From assembly GCA_963751595.1 (NCBI GenBank), contig CAVVVC010000002.1:372001-436000 (forward strand): DNA of 64,000 nucleotides, written 5' to 3'. Position 1 is the first letter of the stretch, and every line of letters starts with the position of its first letter. The DNA is from JAHEGP01 sp963751595. Lineage in GTDB: Bacteria > Pseudomonadota > Gammaproteobacteria > Pseudomonadales > JAHEGP01. The notes under the pieces are model-generated. The model did no database searches. It was not told where the DNA came from and saw only the letters and a program-made list of their open reading frames with translations. Shown piece by piece: positions 26,157 to 35,399 of the stretch. Both the position numbers and the translations under genes were made by a program.

Positions 26157-26837
26157 CTAGTCTTCGCCTCCCATGAAGCCAAGCAGGTGTAACAGGCTGG
26201 TGAACAGGTTGAAAATTGAAACGAACAAGGTGGTGGTGGCCATGATGTAGTTGGTCTCGCCGCCGTGGATGATGTTGCTGGTTTCATACAGGATCAAGCC
26301 AGCCATCAGCAATACGAACATGGAAGATACCGCCAGCGACAGTGCCGGAATTTCGAAGAAAATGGCACCCAGCCCGGCCAGGAACGCCAGCACGATGCCC
26401 ACCATCAAGAAACCGCCCATGAAGCTGAAGTCCCGCTTCGTGGTAAGCACATAGGCTGACAGCGAGAGAAAAATGATTCCGGTGGCTGCCATGGCATTCA
26501 TGACGATCTGGCCACCCCCCGGCATGGACAGATAGCTGCTGAGGATGGGGCCGAGGGTGAGGCCCATGAAACCGGTCAGTGCGAACACGAAAACCAGCCC
26601 GAGTCCGCTGTCGCGAAACTTAGCGGTAGCAAACAGCAGGCCGAAATAGCCCAGCAGAGTCAAGAGCAGGCCAGGGTGCGGAAGCTGCAGTGCCATCGAC
26701 ACGCCGGCCGTTGCCGCGCTGAATAGAAGTGTCATCGATAACAGCAGGTAGGTATTGCGTAGCACCCGGTTGTCGCCCAGCTCTCGGGTGCTGCTTGTGG
26801 CGGCACTCATTGACCTGGGGGTCATTGCATTGCTCAT
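26157..26837 (-). CDS. Bax-inhibitor-1/YccA family membrane protein
   Basis: 226 aa, seven predicted transmembrane helices (for example YLLLSMTLLFSAATAGVSM, GLLLTLLGYFGLLFATA, VFALTGFMGLTLGPIL, FLMVGIVLAFLAGLGAIF). BI-1 family proteins are calcium-leak or FtsH-associated channels in the inner membrane. The C-terminal YIMATTTLFVSIFNLFTSLLHLLGFMGG matches the family's conserved last helices. Its ATG overlaps the stop of the HPF gene (ATGA), so expression is coupled to the ribosome-hibernation gene. Confidence 0.93.
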   Translation of the reverse strand: MSNAMTPRSMSAATSSTRELGDNRVLRNTYLLLSMTLLFSAATAGVSMALQLPHPGLLLTLLGYFGLLFATAKFRDSGLGLVFVFALTGFMGLTLGPILSSYLSMPGGGQIVMNAMAATGIIFLSLSAYVLTTKRDFSFMGGFLMVGIVLAFLAGLGAIFFEIPALSLAVSSMFVLLMAGLILYETSNIIHGGETNYIMATTTLFVSIFNLFTSLLHLLGFMGGED

Positions 26838-27223
26838 TGCACTTCTCCTTCGTACAGGCTGGTTTCTGGGGAGTCGGCTGGGGGTGGCAGGTGTCTGGCG
26901 CCCCGGCTACCGCGGTCGCGCCGACGCAGTCGTGACAGCCTTCGGCTGATGGTGCGACTGGCGCGATCTGCGGCTCTGTCCACGGCACGGTAAAGGTCTG
27001 ATTGGACATCCTCTATAACCACATCCGCTTGCCGTGGCAGGGTGATGTGGATGTGGCAGCGCTTGTCATTGCCGCCCTTGGGGCCGTTGATATCGGAAAG
27101 CCGAACGATGACCCGCTTGATCTGTTGAAAGCGGTTGCTCAAAGCAAAGCGCAGGCGCCGCTGCACGTGGTCGTGAATGCCCTCGGTAAGCATGAAATGG
27201 CGGGTTTGTATCTCTATGTTCAC
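26834..27223 (-). CDS. hpf: HPF/RaiA-family ribosome-associated protein
   Basis: 129 aa. The N-terminal 95 residues are the short hibernation-factor fold (MNIEIQTRHFMLTEGIHDHVQRRL, IKRVIVRLSDINGPKGGNDKRCHI, VVIEDVQSDLYRAVDRAADRA). A very basic Arg-rich stretch follows (RRLSRLRRRDRG), then a disordered end. It would bind stalled 30S subunits under stress. First gene of a coupled operon with BI-1 and DUF533, divergent from nhaR across about 115 bases. Not beside rpoN, where the classical hpf sits. Confidence 0.85.
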   Translation of the reverse strand: MNIEIQTRHFMLTEGIHDHVQRRLRFALSNRFQQIKRVIVRLSDINGPKGGNDKRCHIHITLPRQADVVIEDVQSDLYRAVDRAADRASRTISRRLSRLRRRDRGSRGARHLPPPADSPETSLYEGEVQ

Positions 27224-27339
27224 GGTGACCTCCGGGTTTCTTTATGTGTTGTGCAAGAAAAGACTAGAGCACTTCCCGGTTTTGATATAGTCGAATATAA
27301 TGTGCTTTTACATCGAAAAATACGAAGCATTTGAAGGCC

Positions 27340-28230
27340 ATGATCAACTACAAGCATTTGCACTATTTTTGGGTCGCGGCCAAGCAGGGCGGCGTCGCCA
27401 GGGCGGGCGAGCGATTGCACCTCACACCGCAGACGATCAGTGGCCAGATCAGCCTGCTGGAGGAACAGCTTGGCGAGGCGCTGTTTAAAAAGGCCGGACG
27501 CAAGCTCGAACTCACAGAAACCGGGCGCCTGGTCCTGAGCTATGCTGACGAGATCTTTTCCCTGGGTGGCGAACTGGAGGATGCGGTGCGCAATCTGCCA
27601 TCGACCCGGCCAATGGTGTTCAAGGTCGGTATCGCGGACGTGGTGCCCAAGACCATTGCCTATCGACTGCTTGCCCCGGCGCTGTCGCTGGCAGATCCGG
27701 TGCGGATCGTCTGCCGTGAGAGTAGTCTGGACAGCCTGCTGGGCGAGCTAGCGTTGCACCAGCTCGATCTGGTGATCGCCGATAGCCCCATCCCCGCGGG
27801 CCTCAATGTTCGGGGCTTCAATCATGCCCTGGGTGAGAGCGGCGTCAGCTTCCTGGCGGCGCCGGCCCTGGCCGCGAGCATCGGGGGTGAATTCCCGGCT
27901 TGCCTGGACGGTTCGCCGCTGCTGCTGCCCAGCGCGATCAATGGTCTGCAGGGCCGACTTTTGCAATGGCTGGAAGCTTCGCACATCTACCCGCGGGTGA
28001 TAGGCGAGTTCGACGACAGTGCGCTGATGAAGTCATTTGGGCAAGCCGGGGCCGGGGTCTTCATCGCGCCCACCGCGATCGTCGATGAGGTGGCGAGACA
28101 ATACGGTGTCGAGATCGTCGGTTCCACTGCACAGGTTCTGGAGCAGTTCTACGCTATTTCGACCGAGCGAAGAATCTCCAACCCGGCGGTGGCTGCCATC
28201 ACCGACACCGCGCGATCCTGGTTGCAGTAA
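27340..28230 (+). CDS. nhaR: LysR-family regulator NhaR
   Basis: 296 aa from the ATG at 27340 (a TTG three codons earlier is possible). The start MINYKHLHYFWVAAKQGGVARAGERLHLTPQTISGQISLLEEQLGE is the distinctive NhaR helix-turn-helix region. In E. coli NhaR senses sodium and activates the antiporter nhaA. Here no antiporter is adjacent; the next gene on the strand is an O-antigen-ligase-like membrane protein, and an HPF/BI-1 stress operon is divergent. The regulon here is therefore open. Confidence 0.9.
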   Translation: MINYKHLHYFWVAAKQGGVARAGERLHLTPQTISGQISLLEEQLGEALFKKAGRKLELTETGRLVLSYADEIFSLGGELEDAVRNLPSTRPMVFKVGIADVVPKTIAYRLLAPALSLADPVRIVCRESSLDSLLGELALHQLDLVIADSPIPAGLNVRGFNHALGESGVSFLAAPALAASIGGEFPACLDGSPLLLPSAINGLQGRLLQWLEASHIYPRVIGEFDDSALMKSFGQAGAGVFIAPTAIVDEVARQYGVEIVGSTAQVLEQFYAISTERRISNPAVAAITDTARSWLQ

Positions 28231-28271
28231 GTGGCTGGACGGGCGGGTAATAGCGGGGAGTGGGACAGACC

Positions 28272-30071
28272 GTGCTGGACTGGCTGAGGGCGATTCGCAA
28301 GGCGCTGTACGACCTGAGCAGTGTCCAGGTGTACGGCGTCGGTATCGATATTTTTCTGCACCTGCTGGTGGCTTGCGCACTGGTCATCGTCTTGCAACGG
28401 TTTATCGGCCTGAAGAGAAGCGTCTACCTTACCGCAGGTCTGACCCTGCTCAAGGAGGTGATCGATGTCGTCGGGAAATCCCGATTGGACTACATTCGAC
28501 CCCCGGCCCTCGACTTTGTCATGGATGTCGGTTTCAGTGCCGCCGGCATTGGTCTGGCTGTTTGGCTGCTCGCGCGCCGGTCGCCTGCCATTAAAGCCAT
28601 TGGCTCCCGTTCTGCCCAGGACCCATTGGGGGCGACAGGCAGCGGCGCCGCAATGGGCTCACGGGCAGCGGCCATAGGTCTGGGGCTGCTGAGCCTGGCG
28701 CTGCTGGTGCAGAGTATCTACCTGGCCGAATCGAAGCTATCCCTGTTGACGGCGTCTGCGCTTACCCTGCTCTGCTACCTGGGTAGCAAGGGTCGACCCG
28801 ACGTTCTGCTGTTTCTGTTGGTTGGTCTGGGACCATTGATCAACTTCCCGGGCTTCACTCCTGCGCCCTACATGTACAACGTCGAAGCCGCGCTGCTGTG
28901 CTATTTCGCGGTTTGGTTTGTCGCCAGTCAGCGCAGGGTGACGCTGGATGGCGTGCTGGTAACACTCTACGCACTGTTTTTTCTGACGCTGGTGCCCGGC
29001 ACCGTGGCACAGTGGATAGCGGGCGACATGGCGTGGCAATTGCGACTGCTGCGAGGCTTTTTCCTGGGGCTGTGTCTGGTGGTGTTTTTCAACAGTACCC
29101 GGCAGGCGCTGGCCCGGAACGTGCCACTGCTGCTGCGTTCCATGTTGGTGGCCGGGTTTTGCGTGGTGATCTGGGGGCTGCTGGAGTTGCTGCTCGCTGA
29201 CGCAGGCCGCCTGCAGTTTCGCCACGAGCCACGTTCACTGTTTTCGGGTTCGGCAAGCCTGGCGATTTACCTGCTGATCGTGATCCCGCTAGCCTTTACC
29301 TATCGTGTGACCCCGGGCACCAGGGGGGGGCGCGTGCTGGCCACCATCGTTGTCGTCGGCGGGTTTTTGCTGCTCCTGGCGACCCGCTCGCGCATAGCCC
29401 TGATCGCGTTGTTGCTCAGCGGTGGTTTGTATCTGATCTTCTCTCTGGTGACGATCCGCGGTGCCAGGACCAGACTCGCGGCAGGGGTGCTGGGGTTTGT
29501 GCTGGCCGCGCTGGCCGGTTTGTCGATGGTCGTTTACAAAACCCTGGAAACCTCAGCGCTGCAGGTTGGGGACATCCCGCATTTGCTGGGGGATCTTGCC
29601 CGGCTCGCCGACACCTTGCTGCGCTCCCGCCTGGCGGCCTGGAGCCATGGCATGGAGCAGATCATCAGCGCTCCGCTGGTCGGCAATGGGGCGATGGTCA
29701 ATGTCTACAACGTCTACCTGCAGGTGGCAGGAGCTTTTGGTCTGCCTGCGCTGATAGCCTTTGGTTTGCTGTTGGGCTACTGTCTATGGCCAGGTCGCAA
29801 ACGCGATGGCGCCAGTGGGACGGGGCAATCCGCTGGCGACGGTCTGCTCTGGAGTATGGTGGCGCTGCTGTGGGTGGGGTTGGCGGAATCGACGCTTGGC
29901 AATCAGCTTGCCTATCTCGTGTGGACCGTATTCCTGCTGGTGGGATTGAGGCACCATTTGGGACCCGCGTCTGGCCCGCAGGCGGGGCGAAACGTCAAGC
30001 GCGAGCCGTCCATCGAAGCGGCGACGATTCCGGTGGGCCGCCGGGTGCCGGACTGGGATATCCGGGACTGA
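28272..30071 (+). CDS. VanZ-like / O-antigen ligase-like polytopic membrane fusion protein
   Basis: 599 aa from the GTG at 28272 (GGGGAG upstream); a GTG at 28260 is an alternative. The N-terminal 100 residues have the VanZ-like pattern (LLKEVIDVVGKSRLDY...DFVMDVGFSAAGI). The rest has about a dozen transmembrane helices with an O-antigen ligase/Wzy look: long hydrophobic helices, a periplasmic loop before RLAAWSHGMEQIISAPLVGNG and a final helix pair. Such proteins polymerise or attach glycans at the periplasmic face. It follows nhaR by 41 bases. No other glycan genes nearby. Confidence 0.75.
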   Translation: MLDWLRAIRKALYDLSSVQVYGVGIDIFLHLLVACALVIVLQRFIGLKRSVYLTAGLTLLKEVIDVVGKSRLDYIRPPALDFVMDVGFSAAGIGLAVWLLARRSPAIKAIGSRSAQDPLGATGSGAAMGSRAAAIGLGLLSLALLVQSIYLAESKLSLLTASALTLLCYLGSKGRPDVLLFLLVGLGPLINFPGFTPAPYMYNVEAALLCYFAVWFVASQRRVTLDGVLVTLYALFFLTLVPGTVAQWIAGDMAWQLRLLRGFFLGLCLVVFFNSTRQALARNVPLLLRSMLVAGFCVVIWGLLELLLADAGRLQFRHEPRSLFSGSASLAIYLLIVIPLAFTYRVTPGTRGGRVLATIVVVGGFLLLLATRSRIALIALLLSGGLYLIFSLVTIRGARTRLAAGVLGFVLAALAGLSMVVYKTLETSALQVGDIPHLLGDLARLADTLLRSRLAAWSHGMEQIISAPLVGNGAMVNVYNVYLQVAGAFGLPALIAFGLLLGYCLWPGRKRDGASGTGQSAGDGLLWSMVALLWVGLAESTLGNQLAYLVWTVFLLVGLRHHLGPASGPQAGRNVKREPSIEAATIPVGRRVPDWDIRD

Positions 30072-30134
30072 TAACCCGGCCGAGGCCCCCGGAGACTTAC
30101 CTTGAAACGGCCGGTGGTGGCGGCAATCGGCCCC

Positions 30135-30554
30135 TCAAGGCATCCGCTGCATCATGACCTCCACCGGGCCATCGTTGCCTCCGGCGAAGGCATCAACAAT
30201 CTCGGTTGAGCTAAACAATAGCTTTCCGTCTGCGCGCAATGTTGCCCGAACCGCATAGCGCATGCGCTCATCGATTTTGGCCGGGTCGTAGGTCAGCTCG
30301 ACCCGATAGGGAGGGGAGCCGGGGTTCTCGCGTTTGACCTCGCTAATCAGTGTTGCGGGCACATCCATCTTGCTGACGTCGGCAAGGGTCACGTGGAGTG
30401 CAGTGTTGGGTGGTACCATCATTCGCTCACGGTAGAATACCTCGACTTCGAGAGTCGCCATCTCCTGCCCTCCTTTTGCTGTTGCGCTGCTATGGCAACC
30501 CGCCATGGTGAGGGCCAGCCAAACGGCCATCCCGGTTATTGCAATTGCTTTCAT
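30135..30554 (-). CDS. YbaY-like lipoprotein
   Basis: 139 aa from the ATG at 30554. Lipobox LALTMAGC, lipidated Cys20. The remaining part (TLEVEVFYRERMMVPPNTALHVTLADVS..., PYRVELTYDPAKIDERMRYAVRATLRADGKLLFSSTE) matches the YbaY/DUF306-type beta-sandwich seen in small envelope lipoproteins. Convergent with the membrane glycan gene and divergent, with a gap of about 190 bases, from the penicillin-acylase lipoprotein. Role unknown. Confidence 0.82.
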   Translation of the reverse strand: MKAIAITGMAVWLALTMAGCHSSATAKGGQEMATLEVEVFYRERMMVPPNTALHVTLADVSKMDVPATLISEVKRENPGSPPYRVELTYDPAKIDERMRYAVRATLRADGKLLFSSTEIVDAFAGGNDGPVEVMMQRMP

Positions 30555-30743
30555 CGCTGGCTGTCGCCTCTTCACTTGAAGCTGGCAGAGTTTAATGAAA
30601 AACTGCCGCCATTGGTATTGAACGCAGGTGTAAAGTCTGGCCCCGGTGAAGACTCAAGTCCGGATGCTGATCCCGCTGCCTGAGAGCCTTCGCCGGGATT
30701 GCGCCGAGAGGGCGGACTTGCGTGCGTAACTGAGGAGAAAATA

Positions 30744-33206
30744 ATGAAAACAGGACATTCGGCCCGCGGCGCGGCAGTGACAGGACTCCGGAATACGCTG
30801 GCGCTGCTTGCCTGCGTGCTAGTGGTGGCCTGCTCCAGCAAAATCGATTCGACGGCGGGCAGCGGCGACACCGGTAAAAGCTACTCCGCGCTGATTGAGC
30901 GCACGGCGTATGGCACGGCCCACATTACCGCCGACTCCTGGGGCTCCCTGGGCTTCGGCCAGGGCTATGCCTTTGCCCAGGATCGCTTCTGCGTGCTGGC
31001 GGACCAGATGCTCAAGGTGCGCAGTCAGCGCTCGGCCTTTCTGGGCGCGGGAGAGGGCAACCGCAATGTCTTGTCCGACTTCGCCTACCTGGGTCTGGAC
31101 GTGGTCGCCAAGGCCGACGCCATGGTGGCTGCGCTGTCGGACAATGGTCGTGCGATGCTTCAGGGCTACGCAGCGGGTTACAACCAGTACCTGGCCGACA
31201 CCGGGCTCGACAATCTGCCAGCGGAATGCGCCGGGCAGGATTGGGTAGTGCCGGTCGATGCCAGCAGCCTGATGGCGTATTACCTGGATATCGCCATGCT
31301 CGCGGGTTCGCGCAACTTTCTGGATGCCATCGCCAACGCGGCGCCCCCGGGGAGCTCGTCACTGGCAGCCGCCAGCACCTACAGCGACCGGCTGCCAAAA
31401 GGCGCTGCCAGTAACGGTATGGCGCTGGGGGGCGAGAGGACTGCCAATGGCAAGGGCCTGCTGCTGTCCAACACGCATCTGCCCTGGGAGGGTGAGCTGA
31501 AGTACCACGAGGTGCATTTGACCATACCGGGGGAGATGGACGTCGCTGGGGTGAGTCTTTCGGGTGCCATGGGGATACAGATCGGCTTCAACCAGACCAT
31601 GGCGTGGACCCACACGACATCCCCTTCCAACCAGTTCATTATCTACACTCTCGACCTGGTGCCCGGAAATCCCACGCGCTATCGATTCGGCGAGGAAGAG
31701 CGGGATATGGAAGCCCGGGATTTCACCATCGATGTACTCCAGCCCGGGGGCGAGCTGACCCCGGTGTCGCGCACCCTCTACCGCAGCCAGTATGGGCCGA
31801 TGATCGACCCAAGCGCGTTTGGCCTTACCTGGTCAGAGGCCACCGGGTATTCGATTTTTGATATGAATGCCGACAACGGCAAGCTGATGGATACCTTTCT
31901 CGCCATGGCCAAAGCAGACTCGGTGGGCGCTCTGCTGGAAGTTTTCCAGACGGTGGGTGGCGTGCCCTGGAACCACACCATGGCGACGGACAGCAATGGT
32001 GATCTGCTCTACGCCGACACCACCCTGGTCCCGAACCTGAGGCCCGAGGCGGAAGCGGCGTTTCGCGATCTGGTGGAAAGCGACACGCCCAGCTTCGCGC
32101 AGATTGCGTTTGGCCTGGGAGTGGTGTTACTGGACGGCAGCGACCCGCTGTTTGCCATCGATGTCGATGACCGTGCCACGCTGCCCGGTGCGATCCCCTT
32201 CAGCGAAGCCCCCAGGTTGCTCAGCCGTCGGGATTACGTGGCCAACTCCAATGACAGCTACTGGCTGAGTAACCCCGCTGAACCGCTCAGTGGATATTCC
32301 CTTCGCTACGGTGAGATCGAAACCCCCCGCAGCTTGCGCACTCGCATGGGCCTGACCCAGTTGGATGAATCTGCGGTTTGGGATCGCCAGGGATTGCAGG
32401 ACCTGCTTTTCGCCAATCGCTCCTACACCGGGGTTTTGTGGCGCGACGACTTCACCAATTATTGCAGCGGTTTCACCACCGCCACCAGCAGCACGGGGGA
32501 GTCGGTGGATATTACTGACGCCTGCAACGCTCTGATCAATTGGGATGGCGGATTCAATCTGGAAAGTATGGGGGCCATCGTTCTCCGGGAGATGCTCACC
32601 AACGTCGACAGCTACGGCCTGTTCGACGGTGAGTCGTTTTTCAGTCAGGCGTTCGACATTCAGGCTCCGGTAGCCACCCCTGCGGGTTTGAATGCGGCGG
32701 GCGAAGACTTTCTTTTGACCCAGCTTGCTGACGCGGTGCTGCGACTGCAGCAGGTCGGTATTCCCGTGGACGCACCCCTGGGCGAACATCAATACACCCT
32801 GCGGGGTAGCGAGCGGTTTGCGGTCCACGGCGGGCTGCAAACAGCGGATGGTGCGTTCAATAAAGTGCAGTACACCTTTGACCCGGCGTTGAACACGACC
32901 TTACTGCCCCCGATACCCCGGCCCGAGGTGGTCAATCCCGATACCGACCTGACAGTGGATGGCTACCTGATGAACTACGGTGGATCCTTTATTTTAACCG
33001 TAGGGTTTACCGATGACGGCCCCGTGGCTGATGCCATTCTGACCTATTCGCAAAGTGACGATGCCCGTTCGCCGCACTACAGCGATCAGAATCCGCTCTA
33101 CAGCAGCAAGACCTGGCGGCCACTGGCATTTACCCGTTCCCAGATCGAGGCGGACCCGGCGCTGACGGCGACCACGGTTTCCAATCAGGCGGGAGGGGGC
33201 TCCTGA
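30744..33206 (+). CDS. Penicillin acylase family lipoprotein (Ntn hydrolase, possible AHL acylase)
   Basis: 820 aa from the ATG at 30744, with GAGGAG seven bases before it. Signal peptide with lipobox (CVLVVACSS). The Ntn-hydrolase precursor cleavage site is GAA-SNGMALGG; Ser223 would be freed as the N-terminal nucleophile of the beta chain. Upstream alpha-chain part starts with YGTAHITADSWGSLGFGQGYAFAQDR, a family hallmark. Penicillin-acylase homologues include acyl-homoserine-lactone acylases that quench quorum signals; lipid anchoring would place it on the outer membrane. Substrate not decidable by sequence. Confidence 0.9.
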   Translation: MKTGHSARGAAVTGLRNTLALLACVLVVACSSKIDSTAGSGDTGKSYSALIERTAYGTAHITADSWGSLGFGQGYAFAQDRFCVLADQMLKVRSQRSAFLGAGEGNRNVLSDFAYLGLDVVAKADAMVAALSDNGRAMLQGYAAGYNQYLADTGLDNLPAECAGQDWVVPVDASSLMAYYLDIAMLAGSRNFLDAIANAAPPGSSSLAAASTYSDRLPKGAASNGMALGGERTANGKGLLLSNTHLPWEGELKYHEVHLTIPGEMDVAGVSLSGAMGIQIGFNQTMAWTHTTSPSNQFIIYTLDLVPGNPTRYRFGEEERDMEARDFTIDVLQPGGELTPVSRTLYRSQYGPMIDPSAFGLTWSEATGYSIFDMNADNGKLMDTFLAMAKADSVGALLEVFQTVGGVPWNHTMATDSNGDLLYADTTLVPNLRPEAEAAFRDLVESDTPSFAQIAFGLGVVLLDGSDPLFAIDVDDRATLPGAIPFSEAPRLLSRRDYVANSNDSYWLSNPAEPLSGYSLRYGEIETPRSLRTRMGLTQLDESAVWDRQGLQDLLFANRSYTGVLWRDDFTNYCSGFTTATSSTGESVDITDACNALINWDGGFNLESMGAIVLREMLTNVDSYGLFDGESFFSQAFDIQAPVATPAGLNAAGEDFLLTQLADAVLRLQQVGIPVDAPLGEHQYTLRGSERFAVHGGLQTADGAFNKVQYTFDPALNTTLLPPIPRPEVVNPDTDLTVDGYLMNYGGSFILTVGFTDDGPVADAILTYSQSDDARSPHYSDQNPLYSSKTWRPLAFTRSQIEADPALTATTVSNQAGGGS

Positions 33207-33421
33207 GTATTCGCGCCACCTGTGGACCAGGTGCCAGGGAAGGGCTCCGGTCACTGGTAGTGGCCGATGGCCGCGCCTTCAAAAAAACTGATTGATGTCA
33301 GGCAAAAAATTCATTGTACAGATGGTGTCGGGCAGCTTAGCCTATGCACAAGCTCGTATAACCATGAGCTCAACGAGAGCGCAACCGCTCCGCTCAACTG
33401 ATAACGACCAAGGAGAGATCT

Positions 33422-33841
33422 ATGTCACTGAAAGATTCCAAAACCGAGCAAAACCTCAAGGACGCCTTTTCCGGCGAGTCTCAGGCCAACCGTCGCTACC
33501 TTTACTTCGCCGCCAAGGCGGACGTAGAAGGCTACAACGATGTGGCAGCGGTGTTCCGGTCGACAGCAGAGGGTGAAACCGGCCACGCCCATGGACACCT
33601 GGAGTATTTGGAGCAAACCGGCGATCCCGCTACCGGTCTGCCCATTGGCGGTACCAGCGACAACCTGAAGGCTGCAATCGCCGGTGAAACCCACGAGTAC
33701 ACCGACATGTATCCCGGTATGGCAAAAACCGCGCGCGACGAGAACTTTGATGAAATCGCCGACTGGTTCGAAACCCTGGCAAAAGCCGAGCGCAGCCACG
33801 CCAATCGTTTCCAGAAGGCTCTTGACGGTCTCGACGCATAA
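33422..33841 (+). CDS. Rubrerythrin-type ferritin-like di-iron protein, no rubredoxin domain
   Basis: 139 aa. Four-helix di-iron domain with ligands in GESQANRRYLYFA, EGETGHAHGHL, GETHEYTDMYP and KAERSHANRF. Classical rubrerythrin adds a C-terminal rubredoxin domain; it is absent here, so another electron donor is needed. The next two genes, an Fe-S oxidoreductase and a DUF3501 protein, form a recurring set with such rubrerythrins in proteobacteria and could supply it. Likely detoxifies hydrogen peroxide. Start supported by GGAGAGA upstream. Confidence 0.92.
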   Translation: MSLKDSKTEQNLKDAFSGESQANRRYLYFAAKADVEGYNDVAAVFRSTAEGETGHAHGHLEYLEQTGDPATGLPIGGTSDNLKAAIAGETHEYTDMYPGMAKTARDENFDEIADWFETLAKAERSHANRFQKALDGLDA

Positions 33842-34059
33842 GCGGATCGGCGATTTTACGTCCAGGTTGCGTAAGCTTGCCCGGGCCCGTTGGGCCGGGA
33901 GCGGGCGCGGGGCAACCGCGCTGCGGTGGTGGGGCGTGACCTGCCACCCGGCGGATCCCGGGCCAGAATGGTCCTGCTGTACGCCAGGGTTGGCGTGCAG
34001 CTTTTATCAGACACTGTAGCCGGTCGACTTCTGGCAACGAAGCCTGCGGGAGAAAACGA

Positions 34060-35394
34060 ATGAGTCGAGAGGGGAGTCTTGAAGCGCCGACGCGTCATGC
34101 CATCGACTGGCGGTCGCCCTCGTTTTATGATCGCGACGACCTGAACAAGGAGCTGGAGCGCGTATACGATATTTGCCACGGCTGCCGGCGCTGCGTCAGC
34201 TTGTGCGACGCGTTCCCAACCTTGTTTGATCTCGTCGACGAGTCGGAAACCATGGAGGTGGACGGCGTCGACAAGGCGGATTACGGCAAGGTGGCGGATC
34301 AATGCTACCTCTGCGACATGTGCTATATGAGCAAGTGTCCCTATGTGCCGCCCCACGAGTGGAACGTCGATTTTCCGCACCTGATGCTGCGGGCCAAGGC
34401 CGTCAAGTTCCGCGAGGAGGGGGCTTCCCTGCGCGACCGGGTTTTGACCAGTACGGACAGGGTTGCCGGGTTGGCTTCGATCCCCCTGGTTGATGTGACG
34501 GTCAACAAGCTCAACCAGAACACCGGCTTTCGCAAGCTGCTGGATTCCCTGGGGGTACACCCGGACGCGCCGGTGCCCCAGTATCATAGTCGGACCCTGC
34601 GCAAGCGAGTGCAGGGCATGGTGCGCTCTACGGTACCCAGCGCCGTGGGCGAGACCACCGGTAAGGTCGCGTTATACGCAACCTGTTACGGCAATTACAA
34701 CAGCCCCCGCCTGGGTACCGATATATTCCAGGTGTACCAGCACAACGATATCCAGATAGAAATGGTACCCAAAGAACAGTGCTGTGGGATGCCCAAGCTG
34801 GAACTGGGTGACCTCGAGTCGGTGGAAAAGGCGAAGCAGGCCAACATACCGGTGCTGGCGGCGCTGGTGGACCAGGGCTACGACCTGACGGCGCTGGTGC
34901 CATCCTGCGTGTTGATGTACAAGCAGGAGCTGCCACTGATGTTTCCCGACGACCCGGATGTGATCAAGGTTCAGCAGGCCTTCTATGATCCGTTCGAGTA
35001 CCTCTGGCTGCGCCACAAGGGCGGCGCCTTCAATACCGAGTTCAAAGCCGAACTGGGCGACATATCCTACCAGGTGGCCTGCCATCTTCGGGTTCAGAAT
35101 ATCGGCATGAAAGCGCGGGATATCCTCAACCTTGTGCCCGGCACCAAGGTGCAACCGATCGAGCGCTGCTCGGGCCACGACGGCACTTACGCTGTGCGTA
35201 AGGAGACCCACGCCAAATCAGTCAAGATCGCGAAACCCGTCGTACGCCAGGTCGATCAGCAGAAGGCCGACTACTTTTCCAGCGATTGCCCCATGGCGGC
35301 AACACACATCGGCAATTTGTCAGAGCATGCGGGCCAGCCCCAGCATCCGATTACGCTGCTGCGCCTGGCATATGGCCTGCCAACAATGGAGTAA
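34060..35394 (+). CDS. Fe-S oxidoreductase, heterodisulfide-reductase/GlpC-like
   Basis: 444 aa, soluble. Two [4Fe-4S] motifs at the N-terminal end: CHGCRRCVSLC near residue 35 and CYLCDMCYMSKC near 83. Two CCG-type half motifs follow, EQCCGMPKLE and ERCSGHDGTY, the second with Ser where a second Cys is expected. This is the GlpC/HdrB-like architecture that passes electrons or binds a cofactor. Between a rubrerythrin and DUF3501, it is the presumed redox partner of the former. ATG has GGGAGA upstream. Confidence 0.9.
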   Translation: MSREGSLEAPTRHAIDWRSPSFYDRDDLNKELERVYDICHGCRRCVSLCDAFPTLFDLVDESETMEVDGVDKADYGKVADQCYLCDMCYMSKCPYVPPHEWNVDFPHLMLRAKAVKFREEGASLRDRVLTSTDRVAGLASIPLVDVTVNKLNQNTGFRKLLDSLGVHPDAPVPQYHSRTLRKRVQGMVRSTVPSAVGETTGKVALYATCYGNYNSPRLGTDIFQVYQHNDIQIEMVPKEQCCGMPKLELGDLESVEKAKQANIPVLAALVDQGYDLTALVPSCVLMYKQELPLMFPDDPDVIKVQQAFYDPFEYLWLRHKGGAFNTEFKAELGDISYQVACHLRVQNIGMKARDILNLVPGTKVQPIERCSGHDGTYAVRKETHAKSVKIAKPVVRQVDQQKADYFSSDCPMAATHIGNLSEHAGQPQHPITLLRLAYGLPTME

Positions 35395-35399
35395 ATACG

